A stretch of 64,000 nt of DNA, taken from VGTK01 sp046327915 (GTDB lineage Bacteria; Desulfobacterota; Binatia; UBA12015). The notes beneath the pieces were generated by a model. The model was not told the origin of the DNA. It did no database searches and saw only the letters and a list, made by a program, of their open reading frames with translations. The stretch is from assembly GCA_046327915.1 (NCBI GenBank), contig JAXLXO010000029.1, positions 1 through 64,000 on the forward strand, in the 5' to 3' direction. Position 1 is the stretch's first letter; every line of letters starts with the position of its first letter. Positions 8,388 to 17,596 of this stretch are shown here, piece by piece. The position numbers were made by a program, and so were the translations under genes.

Positions 8388-8861
8388 ATGGCAACGAGCT
8401 GGATCCGCGACCCGCGCGCCCGCTCGCTCGACGAGCTGCTGTCGCTCTCGCCGGCGGCGGACTCGCTGCGCGCCTACGAAATGGCGGTGTGGCGCGATCC
8501 CGCCACCGATCCGCTGCTGCTCGAGCTGTGCCGCCTGCGGATCGGGCAGATGCTGGGTCTCGATCCGTCCACGCGCGCGCTCGCGCCGGCCGCCGTCGCG
8601 GCGGGCCTCGACGACGCGTGGATCGCGGACCTGCCGCGCTGGCCCACGAGCTCGCGCTTCGGCGCGCGCGAGCGCGCGGCGCTCGCGTTCGCGGAGCAGT
8701 GGTTCCTCGATCCGTCGGGCATGACCGACGATGACTGCGCCGTGCTCCGGAGCGCGATCGGCGAGCCGGGCTGTGCGGCGTTCACCATGGGGCTCGCGCT
8801 GTCCGAGGCGATGCTGCGGCTCGAGCTCGCGCTCGGCGTCAAGAACACGGCCGGGAACTGA
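8388..8861 (+). CDS. Carboxymuconolactone decarboxylase-like (AhpD fold) protein
   Basis: This 157-residue helical protein resembles the AhpD/CMD family as used in two-gene pairs: LLLELCRLRIGQMLG sits where the family normally has a CxxC redox motif, followed by ERAALAFAEQWFLDPSGMTD and a C-terminal amphipathic region. Only one cysteine remains at the usual site, so peroxidase-type disulfide chemistry is unlikely here. ATG 8388 is chosen because the conserved helices begin with SWIRDPRARSLDELL. It lies three bases from the next gene, a second CMD-like protein that keeps CxxC, so the two may form a heteromer. Confidence 0.75.
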   Translation: MATSWIRDPRARSLDELLSLSPAADSLRAYEMAVWRDPATDPLLLELCRLRIGQMLGLDPSTRALAPAAVAAGLDDAWIADLPRWPTSSRFGARERAALAFAEQWFLDPSGMTDDDCAVLRSAIGEPGCAAFTMGLALSEAMLRLELALGVKNTAGN

Positions 8862-8864
8862 CCG

Positions 8865-9380
8865 ATGCGCATCTCGCCGCCCGCAGGCAAGACGACCTTC
8901 CTCGACCACCGGCCGGAGCTGTTCGCGGCCTTCAGCCGCTTCTACGGCACGCTGTGGACCGAGGGCGTGCTCGACCAGCCGACCAAGGAAGTGGCGCGGC
9001 TGCGCAACGCGCGCGTCACGGGATGCGGAATCTGCCGCAACCTCCGCTTCGCGGGCGCGCGCGACGGCGGTCTCGGCGAGGACCTCGTCGCACAGATCGA
9101 CGACGCGCATGCGGAGAGCGCTCTTCCCGAGCGCTTCAAGACGGCGCTGCGCTTCGTGGACGTGCTGCTCGGTCCCGCACCGGGCGAGATCGACGCGGTA
9201 CTCGCGGACCAGCTGCAGCAGACCTTCAGCGTGCCGGAGCTCGTCGAGCTCGCGCTCACCACCGCGATCGCGCAGGGCTTCTCGAAGGCGGCGGTCGCCT
9301 GGGGCCCGGCCCCCGACATCCCGCTGACGATCATTCCGACGCCGAAGCCCGACGGTGCAGTGGCACCGGCGGCCGACTGA
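8865..9380 (+). CDS. Carboxymuconolactone decarboxylase-like protein with CxxC
   Basis: The 171-residue protein belongs to the AhpD/CMD fold: PTKEVARLRNARVTGCGICRN near residues 40-60 has the CxxC motif after the conserved RLRNAR helix, and ALRFVDVLLGPAP plus a VPELVELALTTAIAQ helix follow. Such proteins act as alkylhydroperoxidase-like reductants or as lactone decarboxylases. It follows the previous CMD gene with a 3-base gap and is almost certainly co-transcribed with it. The substrate is not evident. Confidence 0.8.
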   Translation: MRISPPAGKTTFLDHRPELFAAFSRFYGTLWTEGVLDQPTKEVARLRNARVTGCGICRNLRFAGARDGGLGEDLVAQIDDAHAESALPERFKTALRFVDVLLGPAPGEIDAVLADQLQQTFSVPELVELALTTAIAQGFSKAAVAWGPAPDIPLTIIPTPKPDGAVAPAAD

Positions 9381-9394
9381 GATAGGGTCAACGC

Positions 9395-10282
9395 ATGCAG
9401 TGGCGCGGCCGCAGAGAGAGCGACAACGTCGATGACGTGCGCGGACAGCGCATGGGCGGCCGCGGCGGTGGCGGCATGGTCGGGATCGGCGGCACCGGTC
9501 TCGTCGTCGTCCTCCTGCTCGCGTGGCTCACCGGGCAGAACCCGCTCGATCTGCTGGGACAAATCGCGGCGCAGCAGCAGGGCGGCGGATCGGCCTCGCA
9601 GTCGCAGCAGTACGACCAGCAGCCCTACCAGGAGTCCGCGGACGACCGCGAGCAGCGGCAGTTCGTGTCGGTCGTGCTCGCCGACACCGAGGACGTCTGG
9701 AACAAGACCTTTCGTGACGACCTCGGCCGCACCTACGAGGAGCCGCGCCTCGTCCTGTTCTCGGGCGGCGTCGACTCGGGCTGCGGCTTCGCACAGGCCG
9801 CGGTCGGGCCGTTCTACTGCCCCGCCGACCACAAGGTCTACATCGACCTCTCGTTCTACGACGAGCTGCAGCGCCGCTTCGGTGCCCCCGGCGACTTCGC
9901 GCAGGCCTACGTGATCGCGCACGAGGTCGGACACCACGTGCAGAACCTGCTCGGCATCTCCGAGAAGGTCCAGAACGCGCAGCGCCGCGCGGGTCGCGAC
10001 GCCGCGAACGAGCTGTCGGTGCGGCTCGAGCTGCAGGCCGACTGCCTCGCCGGCGTGTGGGCGCACCAGACCGAGCGTCAGAAGAGGGTGCTCGAGCAGG
10101 GCGACGTGGAAGAAGCGCTGGGCGCCGCGGCGGCGGTCGGCGACGACAGCATCCAGAAGAAGACGCAGGGCTACGTCGTGCCGGAGTCGTTCACGCACGG
10201 CTCGGCGGAGCAGCGGGTGAAGTGGTTCAAGCGCGGCTTCCAGTCGGGCTCGATCGACTCCTGCGACACCTTCTCCGGCTGA
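9395..10282 (+). CDS. Neutral zinc metallopeptidase, YpfJ family
   Basis: This 295-residue protein matches the YpfJ/KPN_02809 family: a short cytoplasmic start (MQWRGRRESDNVDD), Gly-rich stretch, one transmembrane helix (VVVLLLAWLTG, about residues 38-50), then the periplasmic domain with YCPADHKVYIDLSFY and the zinc site HEVGHHVQ near residue 175. The typical C-terminal AEQRVKWFKRGFQSG is present. Length and all catalytic residues are normal. It begins 14 bases after the CMD pair and may be in the same transcript. The physiological substrate of the family is not established. Confidence 0.92.
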   Translation: MQWRGRRESDNVDDVRGQRMGGRGGGGMVGIGGTGLVVVLLLAWLTGQNPLDLLGQIAAQQQGGGSASQSQQYDQQPYQESADDREQRQFVSVVLADTEDVWNKTFRDDLGRTYEEPRLVLFSGGVDSGCGFAQAAVGPFYCPADHKVYIDLSFYDELQRRFGAPGDFAQAYVIAHEVGHHVQNLLGISEKVQNAQRRAGRDAANELSVRLELQADCLAGVWAHQTERQKRVLEQGDVEEALGAAAAVGDDSIQKKTQGYVVPESFTHGSAEQRVKWFKRGFQSGSIDSCDTFSG

Positions 10283-10322
10283 GCCGGCTCGCCACCTTCC
10301 ACCCCCGAACCTCGTCAAGCAC

Positions 10323-12977
10323 TTGGCACGACTGATCGCGCTCGTCCTCACGCTGCTGACCGGCGTGAGCGGACTCGTCTACGAGGTCGCGTGGCAGCGC
10401 TGGCTCGCGACGCTGCTCGGCTCGCACAGCGAGGCGACCGCCGCCGTCCTCGGCATCTATCTCGGCGGCCTCTCGGTTGGCTACGCGCTGTTCGGACGCT
10501 TGACGTCGTCGCTGGTGCGGCGCGCGGCGGAGCGCGGCGAGCACCCGCCGCTGACTCTCGCGTACGGTGTGGTCGAGGCGTCGATCGGCGTGTGGGCGTT
10601 CCTGTTCCCGACGCTCTTCGGGCTCGCGCAGTCGCTGTCGTTCGCCCTGCACCTGCCGTCGCCGGGTCTCGCGTTCGCGGTCGACGTGCTGCTCGCGGCG
10701 TTCCTGATCGGCCCGCCGACGGTGCTCATGGGCGGCACCATCCCGATGCTCACGCAGGCGCTGTCGCGGAGCCTCGCCGACGCGACCCGCCTGCACGCGC
10801 TGGTCTACGCGTTCAATACCGCGGGAGCGTTCCTCGGCGCGCTCGCGGCGGCGTTCTGGCTCGTGCCGGCGCTCGGGCTCGTCGGCGTGCTGCGCGCGAT
10901 GGGTGCGATCAACCTCTTCGCCGGTGCATCGTTCGTCGTCCTGGGATTGACCTCGAGCGCCGCGACGAGGGGCGGCACGTCCAGCGCGGCCAAGCCCGGA
11001 GAGCAGGAAGCCCGCGACGTCCCCGGCTTCGCCGCGTTCGCGTGCGTCGCGCTGCTGTCGGGCTTCGCGATGATGACGGCGCAGACGGTGCTGATCCGCC
11101 TCTCCGGCCTCGCCTTCGGCTCGTCGCACTTCACCTTCGCGATGGTCGTCGCGGCGTTCGTGCTGTGCATCGCGCTCGGCAGCTTCGGCGTGTCGGCGCT
11201 GCGCCGCATCCCGCCGGCGCTGATCGTCGCCAGCCAGTGGATGCTGGTCGCGAGCCTGCTCGTGCTGTACGCGCGCCTCGAGGACGCGCCGTTCTGGGCG
11301 CACGTCCTGCGCACGAGGTTCGGGACCGACGCCGCGTCCTTCCTGCCGTACTACTTGACGGCCTTCACGGCGATCCTCGCTGTCCTCGCCGTGCCGATCC
11401 TGCTCTCCGGTGCGACGCTGCCGCTGCTCTTCCACCACCTGCGCGGACGCGTCGGTGACGTCGGCGCGGTCGCGGGACGCCTCTATAGCTGGAACACCGT
11501 CGGCTCGCTGCTGGGCGCGCTGCTCGGCGGCTACGTGCTCTTCTTCTGGCTGAACCTGCACGCGGTGTTCCGGGTCGCGGTCGCAGCACTGATCCTCGGC
11601 GCCACGCTGCTCACGCTGCAGATGCCCGGACGCGGCATGCGCATCGCGGCGATGGTGCTGCCGATCGTGTCGCTCGTCGTGCTGCTCGTGCTGCCGCCGT
11701 GGGCGCCGGAGCGCCTGTCGGCCGGCCTCTTCCGCAACCGGGAGGCGATGCCGGAGACGCAGCACGGACCGGACGCCTTCTTCGCGGACAAGCACGACGT
11801 CGACCTGCTGTTCTACCGCGACGACCAGGTCGCCTCGATCGCCGTCAAGGAGTTCCCGATCTGGGGCGGACAGAAGACGCGCAGCATCATCAGCAACGGC
11901 AAGCCCGACGGCTCGCTGGTGCTCGACTACCCGACCACGGCACTGCTCGCGCTGGTCCCGGCGCTGCTCGCCGAGAAGGCGGAGCGCGCGTTCGTGATCG
12001 GCTGGGGCGCTGGTGTCAGCGTCGGCGAGCTCGCGGCGCTGCGCTCGATGAAGGAAGTGGTCGTCGCGGAGATCTCGCCCGCGGTCATGCAGGCAGCACC
12101 GCTCTTCGACGACGGCAACCTGCACGCGTCGACGAATCCGAAGACGCGCGTGCTGGTGTCGGACGCGTACCGCGCGCTGCTGCGCAGCGAGGGAACCTTC
12201 GACGTCATCGTGTCCGAGCCGAGCAACCCGTGGGTGACCGGCGTGGAGATGCTGTTCAGCCGCGAGTTCCTGTCCGCCGCGCGTGCGCGCCTCGCACCCG
12301 GCGGCGTGTTCGCGCAGTGGTTCCACAGCTACGAGACCGACGACGCGACGCTCGAGCTGGTGCTGCGCACCTATGCGTCGGTCTTCGATCGCGTGGCGGT
12401 GTGGTTCACCATGTCGAACGACCTGCTGCTCGTGGGCTTCGAGGAGCCCGACGCGACGGTCGATCTCGACCGCCTCGCGGCGCGCGCGTTCCAGCCCGAC
12501 TTCCACGCGGGCCTCGAGCGCTCGGGCGTCAAGAGCCTGCCGGCGCTGCTCGCGCACGAGCTGCGGCCGATCGGCAGCGTCGCGAAGCCGCGCGACGGGG
12601 AAGAGGTCCACACGTTGCTGCACCCGATCCTGAGCCACCACGCCGCGCGCGCGTTCTTCCGCGGCGGCGTCGCGAAGCTCGAAGGCGCGCCTCCGGGCGC
12701 GCACGGCGAAGGACAGGAGCCGTTGCTGCTCGACCGTCTCGCCGCGAGGAACGGCGGCAAGCTGAGTGACGAGCAGCGGACGCAGGCCGTGCGCGAGAGC
12801 TGCCGCCACCGCACGATCGAGTGCGCGCGCCTGCTGGCGCGCTGGCAGCTCGACGACCCGTCGTCGCCCGCGCTCGCGAAGCAGATCGAGCGCGCGCGCC
12901 AGGCGCACCCCGACGACGTCACGTTCTCGCCCGCGGGGCTCGCGATCCTGCAGAGGACGCTGCCGGCGCAGCCCTGA
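10323..12977 (+). CDS. Fused multispanning membrane/spermidine-synthase-like protein
   Basis: The 884-residue product begins at a TTG with the family's usual opening LTGVSGLVYEVAWQRWL. About ten to twelve hydrophobic helices fill residues 1-470, as in fused MFS/spermidine synthase proteins. A SpeE-like Rossmann domain follows (residues about 500-720) with FVIGWGAGVSVGELAAL for nucleotide binding, an acidic VVVAEISPAVMQ and a DVIVSEPSNPWVTG catalytic-loop equivalent. Such proteins are presumed aminopropyl- or methyl-transferase-like enzymes tethered to the membrane; actual polyamine synthesis is unproven. The last 150 residues are an extra helical tail. It converges tightly on the agarase-like gene (6 bases between stops). 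Confidence 0.82.
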   Translation: MARLIALVLTLLTGVSGLVYEVAWQRWLATLLGSHSEATAAVLGIYLGGLSVGYALFGRLTSSLVRRAAERGEHPPLTLAYGVVEASIGVWAFLFPTLFGLAQSLSFALHLPSPGLAFAVDVLLAAFLIGPPTVLMGGTIPMLTQALSRSLADATRLHALVYAFNTAGAFLGALAAAFWLVPALGLVGVLRAMGAINLFAGASFVVLGLTSSAATRGGTSSAAKPGEQEARDVPGFAAFACVALLSGFAMMTAQTVLIRLSGLAFGSSHFTFAMVVAAFVLCIALGSFGVSALRRIPPALIVASQWMLVASLLVLYARLEDAPFWAHVLRTRFGTDAASFLPYYLTAFTAILAVLAVPILLSGATLPLLFHHLRGRVGDVGAVAGRLYSWNTVGSLLGALLGGYVLFFWLNLHAVFRVAVAALILGATLLTLQMPGRGMRIAAMVLPIVSLVVLLVLPPWAPERLSAGLFRNREAMPETQHGPDAFFADKHDVDLLFYRDDQVASIAVKEFPIWGGQKTRSIISNGKPDGSLVLDYPTTALLALVPALLAEKAERAFVIGWGAGVSVGELAALRSMKEVVVAEISPAVMQAAPLFDDGNLHASTNPKTRVLVSDAYRALLRSEGTFDVIVSEPSNPWVTGVEMLFSREFLSAARARLAPGGVFAQWFHSYETDDATLELVLRTYASVFDRVAVWFTMSNDLLLVGFEEPDATVDLDRLAARAFQPDFHAGLERSGVKSLPALLAHELRPIGSVAKPRDGEEVHTLLHPILSHHAARAFFRGGVAKLEGAPPGAHGEGQEPLLLDRLAARNGGKLSDEQRTQAVRESCRHRTIECARLLARWQLDDPSSPALAKQIERARQAHPDDVTFSPAGLAILQRTLPAQP

Positions 12978-12983
12978 GACGCT

Positions 12984-14549
12984 TCAGCGCCGGGCGAGTC
13001 CGAGCCGGCGCTCGATCAGCCCCGCGTTGACGTCGCGCATCGCGTCGGCGAGCGGCGCGCGCAGGTCGTCATCGATGTCGACCACGCCGATCCACTGGTT
13101 CTCGCCGCCCGCGGCGCGACCCTCGAACGGCTGGTCCATCCACTGGAACCAGTGGTAGCCGATCACGTACGGCAGCGAGAGCATGCGGTCGGTGTAGGCA
13201 CGGTACGCGACGGCCTGCGCCTCGTGGCTCTCGACCTGCGGGAAGAGCGGAGGCAGTGCACCACTCGCGCCGTCGGTGCGCTTCACGCGGTAGAACCACT
13301 CGCCGATCAGCAGCGGCTTGTCCGACATCTCGTGCAGCGTCGCGAGGTCGCTGAACGCGTCGTTGCCGAAGAGGTAGCCGAACTCCGGTCCACCGGAGAG
13401 GTTGAAGAGCGCCGGGCGCTCGACGGTGCCGTAGTCGTAGTCGTTCAGCGACACGACGTCGACGTGCGGCACGATCGCGCGCGCGACGTCGGGGTGCGTG
13501 TAGATCGAGAAGAAGCGCACGCCGAGGTTGAGCACGCCGGGCGCCGCCGCGTGTACGGCGTCCTCGACCGCGCGCGCGTAGCGTTCGGCGACGACGGCCT
13601 CGAAGGCCATGCGATTCTCGCGTCGCGCCGCGGACTCGCGCTTGAGGCAGTTGTCCTCGCCGAGCGGCTCGACGAGCGCGCAGTCGGTGAGCCGGTCGAG
13701 CTGCTGGATGCCGTCGAACGACGCGAGCTCGGTCTCGTACTCCGCGTTGAACCCCGCGACGTCGCCCGCGTAGCGCGCCGCGAAGAAGTCCTGCAGCGCG
13801 CGCTTGCCGGGTGCGCCGGCGGGCAGCGTCAAGTAGGCGTCGAGGTGCGTGCCGGTCGACAGCGTCGTCGCACCCCACGGCAGCTCGTTGTCGACGAACG
13901 CGCCGTAGCACCACGGGTCGGCGGCGCAGCGCGCGAGCGGCTGCGACCCGCGCGCGTATGCCAGCGCCGCGTCCGGCCACGACGGGTCGAAGAAGTCGCG
14001 CAGGTGACGACCCGTCAAGCCGACCGGCCAGCCCGGGACCTCGGGCGCCGTGTCGTAGAAGCCGACCGACACCGGATACGCGCGCAGGTTCTGCCACAGG
14101 TCGAGCGCGGAGTTGGTCCACGCGGCGAGCGTCGCGACGCCGAGGTCGCACAGGCGCCCGAGCGTCGAGTCGCGCCACGCCTCCACGCTGCCGTACCGGG
14201 CGAGCACGTTGTCGCCGTAGGGCGTGCGTCCGGCGCCGGTGACGTCGCCCTCGGGGTCGATGCCGGTGACGCCGTTCGAGAACAGCACGTGGCCCTCCGG
14301 AGTGACGAGCCACCACACGCCGTCGATCTCCGCGACGGCGAAGCGCCCGGTCGCGGTCGTCTGCACGCCCTTCCAGCCGCCGTAGACGTCGAAGCCCGCG
14401 CCGCGCAGCGGTGGCGACGCGCACGCGTCCTCGGAGGCCGCGTTCGACGACGAGGGTGCGTCGCTGCACCCGAGGGGAAGCGCGCTCAGCACGGCGACGC
14501 TGACGAGCGCAACCGTGCGGCGGCGCAGCATGCGGACGAACGGGATCAT
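12984..14549 (-). CDS. Agarase-like glycoside hydrolase lipoprotein
   Basis: This 521-residue protein starts with a lipoprotein signal (hydrophobic TVALVSVAVLSALPLGC). Its body resembles beta-agarase-type (GH50/clan A) enzymes: VWWLVTPEGHVLFSNGV, GRLCDLGVATLAAWTN, GAFVDNELPWG (candidate acid/base Glu) and DKPLLIGEWFY near residue 435 (candidate nucleophile Glu). It would cleave a polysaccharide at the outer membrane or periplasm. The start ATG overlaps the stop of the upstream xylanase gene by four bases (ATGA), so the two are translationally coupled. The GH family number is my inference; agar specificity is not shown. Confidence 0.75.
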   Translation of the reverse strand: MIPFVRMLRRRTVALVSVAVLSALPLGCSDAPSSSNAASEDACASPPLRGAGFDVYGGWKGVQTTATGRFAVAEIDGVWWLVTPEGHVLFSNGVTGIDPEGDVTGAGRTPYGDNVLARYGSVEAWRDSTLGRLCDLGVATLAAWTNSALDLWQNLRAYPVSVGFYDTAPEVPGWPVGLTGRHLRDFFDPSWPDAALAYARGSQPLARCAADPWCYGAFVDNELPWGATTLSTGTHLDAYLTLPAGAPGKRALQDFFAARYAGDVAGFNAEYETELASFDGIQQLDRLTDCALVEPLGEDNCLKRESAARRENRMAFEAVVAERYARAVEDAVHAAAPGVLNLGVRFFSIYTHPDVARAIVPHVDVVSLNDYDYGTVERPALFNLSGGPEFGYLFGNDAFSDLATLHEMSDKPLLIGEWFYRVKRTDGASGALPPLFPQVESHEAQAVAYRAYTDRMLSLPYVIGYHWFQWMDQPFEGRAAGGENQWIGVVDIDDDLRAPLADAMRDVNAGLIERRLGLARR

Positions 14550-15676
14550 CGGCGGTCTCCCTCCCGTGGCAGCGTCTGCAGCGCGTCCGCGATCGCGAAG
14601 TACGCGGGCTTCGGACGGAACTCCGCGTCGAAAAGCAGCGGGGCGCCGTCCACCGCGAAGAAGTCGCGGATCCAGGTGTACTTGTCGGTCACGCCCCACG
14701 TGGTGAGGCCGTCGCAGCCCGGCACGCGGAAGCAGCCGAGCGTCAAGCGCCGGTAGGTCTCCGCCTGCGCGTCGAGCGCACCGGGCACGGACGGGTCGAT
14801 GGTGACGTCGATCTCGGTGATCTCGACGCGCAGCCCGAGCGCCGTGAAGCGGCGGATCGTCGCCTCGATCTCCTCCTGCGTCGGATCGTAGTCCCGCAGG
14901 AACGGCGGCCGGATGTGGCCCTGGAACCCGACGCCGCTGATCGGCGCGCCGCTCTCGACGAGGTCGCGGATCAGCGCGTAGAAGCGCTCCTGCTTGGGGC
15001 CGGGCGTCATGACGCCGAACTCGTTCACGAAGAGTGCCGCCTCGGGATCGATCTCGTGCACGAGGTCGAGCGCCTCGCGCACCCAGCCGGGGCCGAGCAG
15101 GCGCCAGAAGACGTTGCCGTCGAGCCCGTCGGTGCCCTCGTCCGCGCCGAGGAAGGTGATCGGCTCGTTGACCGCGTCGTACTGCGCGATGCGTCCGCGG
15201 TAGCGGCCGAGGACGGCCTCCAGCTGGCCGCGCAGCAGCGCGCGCAGCTCGTCGGGGGACGACGCGTTGCGGACGTACGACGGCAGGCCGAGGCGTCCCC
15301 ACATCAGCGGATGCCCGCGGACGCGCAGTCCGTTCGCCTCCGCGAGGCTCACGACCTCGTCGGGAACCGAAAAGTCGAACACTCCGGGCGTGCGCTGCGT
15401 CGACTCCCAGTAGAGCGGGGCCGTGGTCGAGTTGAAGTGCTCGACCAGCGTGGTGCGGAACACAGGCTCGTCGTTGCCTTGCACGAAGGCCGCGCCGACG
15501 TGGACGCCGAGCGCGTCGGCGAGCGAGCCGAGCGTGCAGTCGCCGTCCCGCGCGCAGGACGACGAGCCGGAGCCGGGCGCGTCGGCGCATCCCGCGAGGA
15601 CGGCGCAGAGCAGCAGCGCCGCTGCGGCGGACGAGAGGTGGAGGGGCGTCGCGGACGAGCGGACAGGGCGCTTCAC
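14546..15676 (-). CDS. GH10 endo-1,4-beta-xylanase lipoprotein
   Basis: The 376-residue product has a lipoprotein signal (AAALLLCAVLAGC, cysteine near residue 32) and a GH10 barrel: HFNSTTAPLYWES, RVRGHPLMWG, AQYDAVNEPI with the acid/base glutamate and RVEITEIDVT with the nucleophile glutamate. The tail DGLTTWGVTDKYTWI is also diagnostic. It hydrolyses internal xylan bonds. GTG 15676 is chosen because an upstream ATG at 15844 would run through the divergent regulator gene and add 56 residues without domain character. It is first in a two-gene operon with the agarase-like lipoprotein. Confidence 0.93.
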   Translation of the reverse strand: MKRPVRSSATPLHLSSAAAALLLCAVLAGCADAPGSGSSSCARDGDCTLGSLADALGVHVGAAFVQGNDEPVFRTTLVEHFNSTTAPLYWESTQRTPGVFDFSVPDEVVSLAEANGLRVRGHPLMWGRLGLPSYVRNASSPDELRALLRGQLEAVLGRYRGRIAQYDAVNEPITFLGADEGTDGLDGNVFWRLLGPGWVREALDLVHEIDPEAALFVNEFGVMTPGPKQERFYALIRDLVESGAPISGVGFQGHIRPPFLRDYDPTQEEIEATIRRFTALGLRVEITEIDVTIDPSVPGALDAQAETYRRLTLGCFRVPGCDGLTTWGVTDKYTWIRDFFAVDGAPLLFDAEFRPKPAYFAIADALQTLPREGDRR

Positions 15677-15815
15677 CCCGCCGTCGTGCCCGAGCGCGGG
15701 CTCCGGAGCAACCGCGAAACCATCCTTCGGGCGACTGGTCGGACCCGGCCGTGTGGCCGAATCCGTAATGTCCTCGTCATTGCAGCCATCCGGCCGCTCG
15801 GGCAGGGTGACCCCC

Positions 15816-16805
15816 ATGCCAACGACGCCGCGCAAGGTCGTCATCGTCGCCTACCCCGACGTGCAGACGCTCGACGTGATCGGCCCCGCCGAGGTCTTCT
15901 CGACCGCGGCCCGGCTCTCGCGAGAGTCCGGCTACGACGTCGAGCTGGTCGCGCGGACGCGCGGCCCGATCCGCACGTCGTCGGGCATCCCGCTGCTGCC
16001 GCGCACCGTTCTGTCCGAGGTGAAGGGTCCGATCGACACTCTCGTGATCGCCGGCGGCACCGGCGTGTACGACGCCGTGCACGACCGCGAGCTGGTCGCG
16101 TGGGTCAAGCGTCGCGCGCGCAGCTGCCGGCGCGTGACGTCGGTGTGCAGTGGCGCCTTCCTGCTCGCGGAAGCGGGCCTGCTCGACGGCAAGCGCGCGA
16201 CCACGCACTGGGCGACCGCCGAGAACCTCGGCGAGCGCTACCCGCGCGTGCACGTCGACGCGGATCCCATCTTCATCCGCGACGGACGCGTGTGGACGTC
16301 GGCCGGCGTCGCCGCCGGCATCGACCTGGCGCTCGCGCTGGTCGAGGACGATCACGGACCGCGCGTCGCGCGCGAGATCGCGCGCTGGCTCGTGCTGTTC
16401 CTGCAGCGCGCCGGAGGCCAGGCGCAGTTCAGCGTGCAGCTCGCGGCGCAGGCGGCGGAGCGCCATCCGCTGCGCGACCTGCAGGCGTGGATCGCGGATC
16501 ATCCGCGCGCGGACCTTTCGGTCCCGACGCTCGCCGCGCGCTGCGCGATGAGCCCGCGGCACTTCTCGCGCGTATTCGCGCAGGAGGTCGGCTGCACGCC
16601 GGCCGGCTACGTCGAGCGCACGCGCGTCGAGATCGCGCGGCGCCTTCTCGAGAGCACGGACAAGAGTCTCGACGAGGTCGCGGACGCTGCGGGCTTCGGC
16701 ACCGCCGCGACGCTGTACCGCGTCTTTCAACGTGCGCTCCGGGTGAGCCCGGGCGCCTACCGGCGTCACTTCGTGGCGCCGCTCGCGGAAAGGAAACGAG
16801 CATGA
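15816..16805 (+). CDS. GlxA-type AraC family regulator with DJ-1/PfpI domain
   Basis: The 329-residue protein joins an N-terminal DJ-1/PfpI-like domain (residues about 5-170, with SVCSGAFLLAEAGLLDG around the nucleophile-position Cys near 110) to a C-terminal AraC double helix-turn-helix (ARCAMSPRHFSRVFAQE and DEVADAAGFGTAATLYRVFQ, residues about 225-325). Members sense a small ligand through the DJ-1 domain and activate neighbouring genes. ATG 15816 begins the conserved VVIVAYPDVQTLDVIGPAEVF. The next gene overlaps its stop (ATGA) and encodes a stand-alone DJ-1/PfpI protein. It is divergent from the xylanase operon across 139 bases. Confidence 0.93.
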   Translation: MPTTPRKVVIVAYPDVQTLDVIGPAEVFSTAARLSRESGYDVELVARTRGPIRTSSGIPLLPRTVLSEVKGPIDTLVIAGGTGVYDAVHDRELVAWVKRRARSCRRVTSVCSGAFLLAEAGLLDGKRATTHWATAENLGERYPRVHVDADPIFIRDGRVWTSAGVAAGIDLALALVEDDHGPRVAREIARWLVLFLQRAGGQAQFSVQLAAQAAERHPLRDLQAWIADHPRADLSVPTLAARCAMSPRHFSRVFAQEVGCTPAGYVERTRVEIARRLLESTDKSLDEVADAAGFGTAATLYRVFQRALRVSPGAYRRHFVAPLAERKRA

Positions 16806-17452
16806 AGATCGCGATCGCTCTCTACGACCGCTTCACCGCACTCGACGCCATCGGGCCCTACGAGACGCTGTCGCGCATGCCCGGCGCGGAGGTCGTCTTC
16901 GTCGGCTGCGAGAAGCGCCTCTTCCGGACGGATCTCGGCTCGCTCGCGGTGCAGGCGGGAGCGAGCTTCGCCGAGGTCGACCGCGCCGACATCCTGGTCG
17001 TGCCGGGCGGCCCGGGCACGCGCGAGATGATGAACGACCAGCCGCTGCTCGCCTGGGTGCGCAAGATCGACGCGACCACGCAGTGGACGACGTCGGTGTG
17101 CACCGGCTCGCTGGTGCTCGGCGCCGCGGGACTCCTGAAGGGCGTCGACGCGACCACGCACTGGGGCTGCATGGCCGAGCTCGAGTCCACCGGCGCGAAG
17201 CCGACCGGCGAGCGCGTCGTCATCCGCGGCAAGATCGTCACCGCGGCGGGCGTTTCGTCCGGCATCGACATGGGATTGACGCTCGCCGCGCGCATCGCGG
17301 GCGACGACGTCGCAAAGGCCATCCAGCTCGGCATCGAGTACGACCCGCAGCCGCCCTTCGACTCCGGCAGCGTGGCGAAGGCGACGCCCGAGATCATCAC
17401 CATCGTCGCCGGCATGATGGCCCCCGCGGAGCCGGCGCAAGCCTCGGCTTGA
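16802..17452 (+). CDS. DJ-1/PfpI family protein
   Basis: This 216-residue protein has the DJ-1/PfpI core: IALYDRFTALDAIGPYETLSR, DILVVPGGPGTREMM and TTSVCTGSLVLGAAGLLKG with the nucleophile-elbow cysteine near residue 100, then DATTHWG. It lies in the isocyanide-hydratase/ThiJ-like branch, which includes isonitrile hydratases and glyoxalase-like enzymes. It is translationally coupled to the GlxA-type regulator, which carries a degenerate copy of the same domain. The regulator probably controls this enzyme. The substrate is unknown. Confidence 0.9.
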   Translation: MKIAIALYDRFTALDAIGPYETLSRMPGAEVVFVGCEKRLFRTDLGSLAVQAGASFAEVDRADILVVPGGPGTREMMNDQPLLAWVRKIDATTQWTTSVCTGSLVLGAAGLLKGVDATTHWGCMAELESTGAKPTGERVVIRGKIVTAAGVSSGIDMGLTLAARIAGDDVAKAIQLGIEYDPQPPFDSGSVAKATPEIITIVAGMMAPAEPAQASA

Positions 17453-17477
17453 ACCCCGCAGTGGTGACGCCGTGCAA

Positions 17478-17596
17478 GGCGGCGGCGGGTGCGCGTGCCG
17501 GTTCCGCTCCGGTCGCCATGGTGGGGAGGCAATTCAGTCTTCCTTCGGAGCGGCTCCCCAACAGTCGCTCCACCGGCACGCGCACCCGCCACCGCC
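17478..17596. repeat. 119-bp element with 24-bp terminal inverted repeats
   Basis: Arms at 17478-17501 and 17573-17596 are reverse complements with one mismatch. The core at 17502-17565 contains CAATTCAGTCTTCCTTCGG and recurs in opposite orientation at 19290-19352, beyond the insertion sequence. It looks like a REP- or MITE-like palindromic element. The surrounding noncoding stretch from 17453 to 17808 holds no gene that I can support; it also contains the GC-rich word at 17776-17798, whose inverted copy is at 19353-19375. Confidence 0.7.

Noticed and set aside
10227..12908. Very long open frame on the minus strand opposite the spermidine-synthase-like gene
   Set aside because: It is Arg/Ala/Glu-rich with no domain, exactly antisense to a clear gene; a typical artefact of GC-rich codon third positions.
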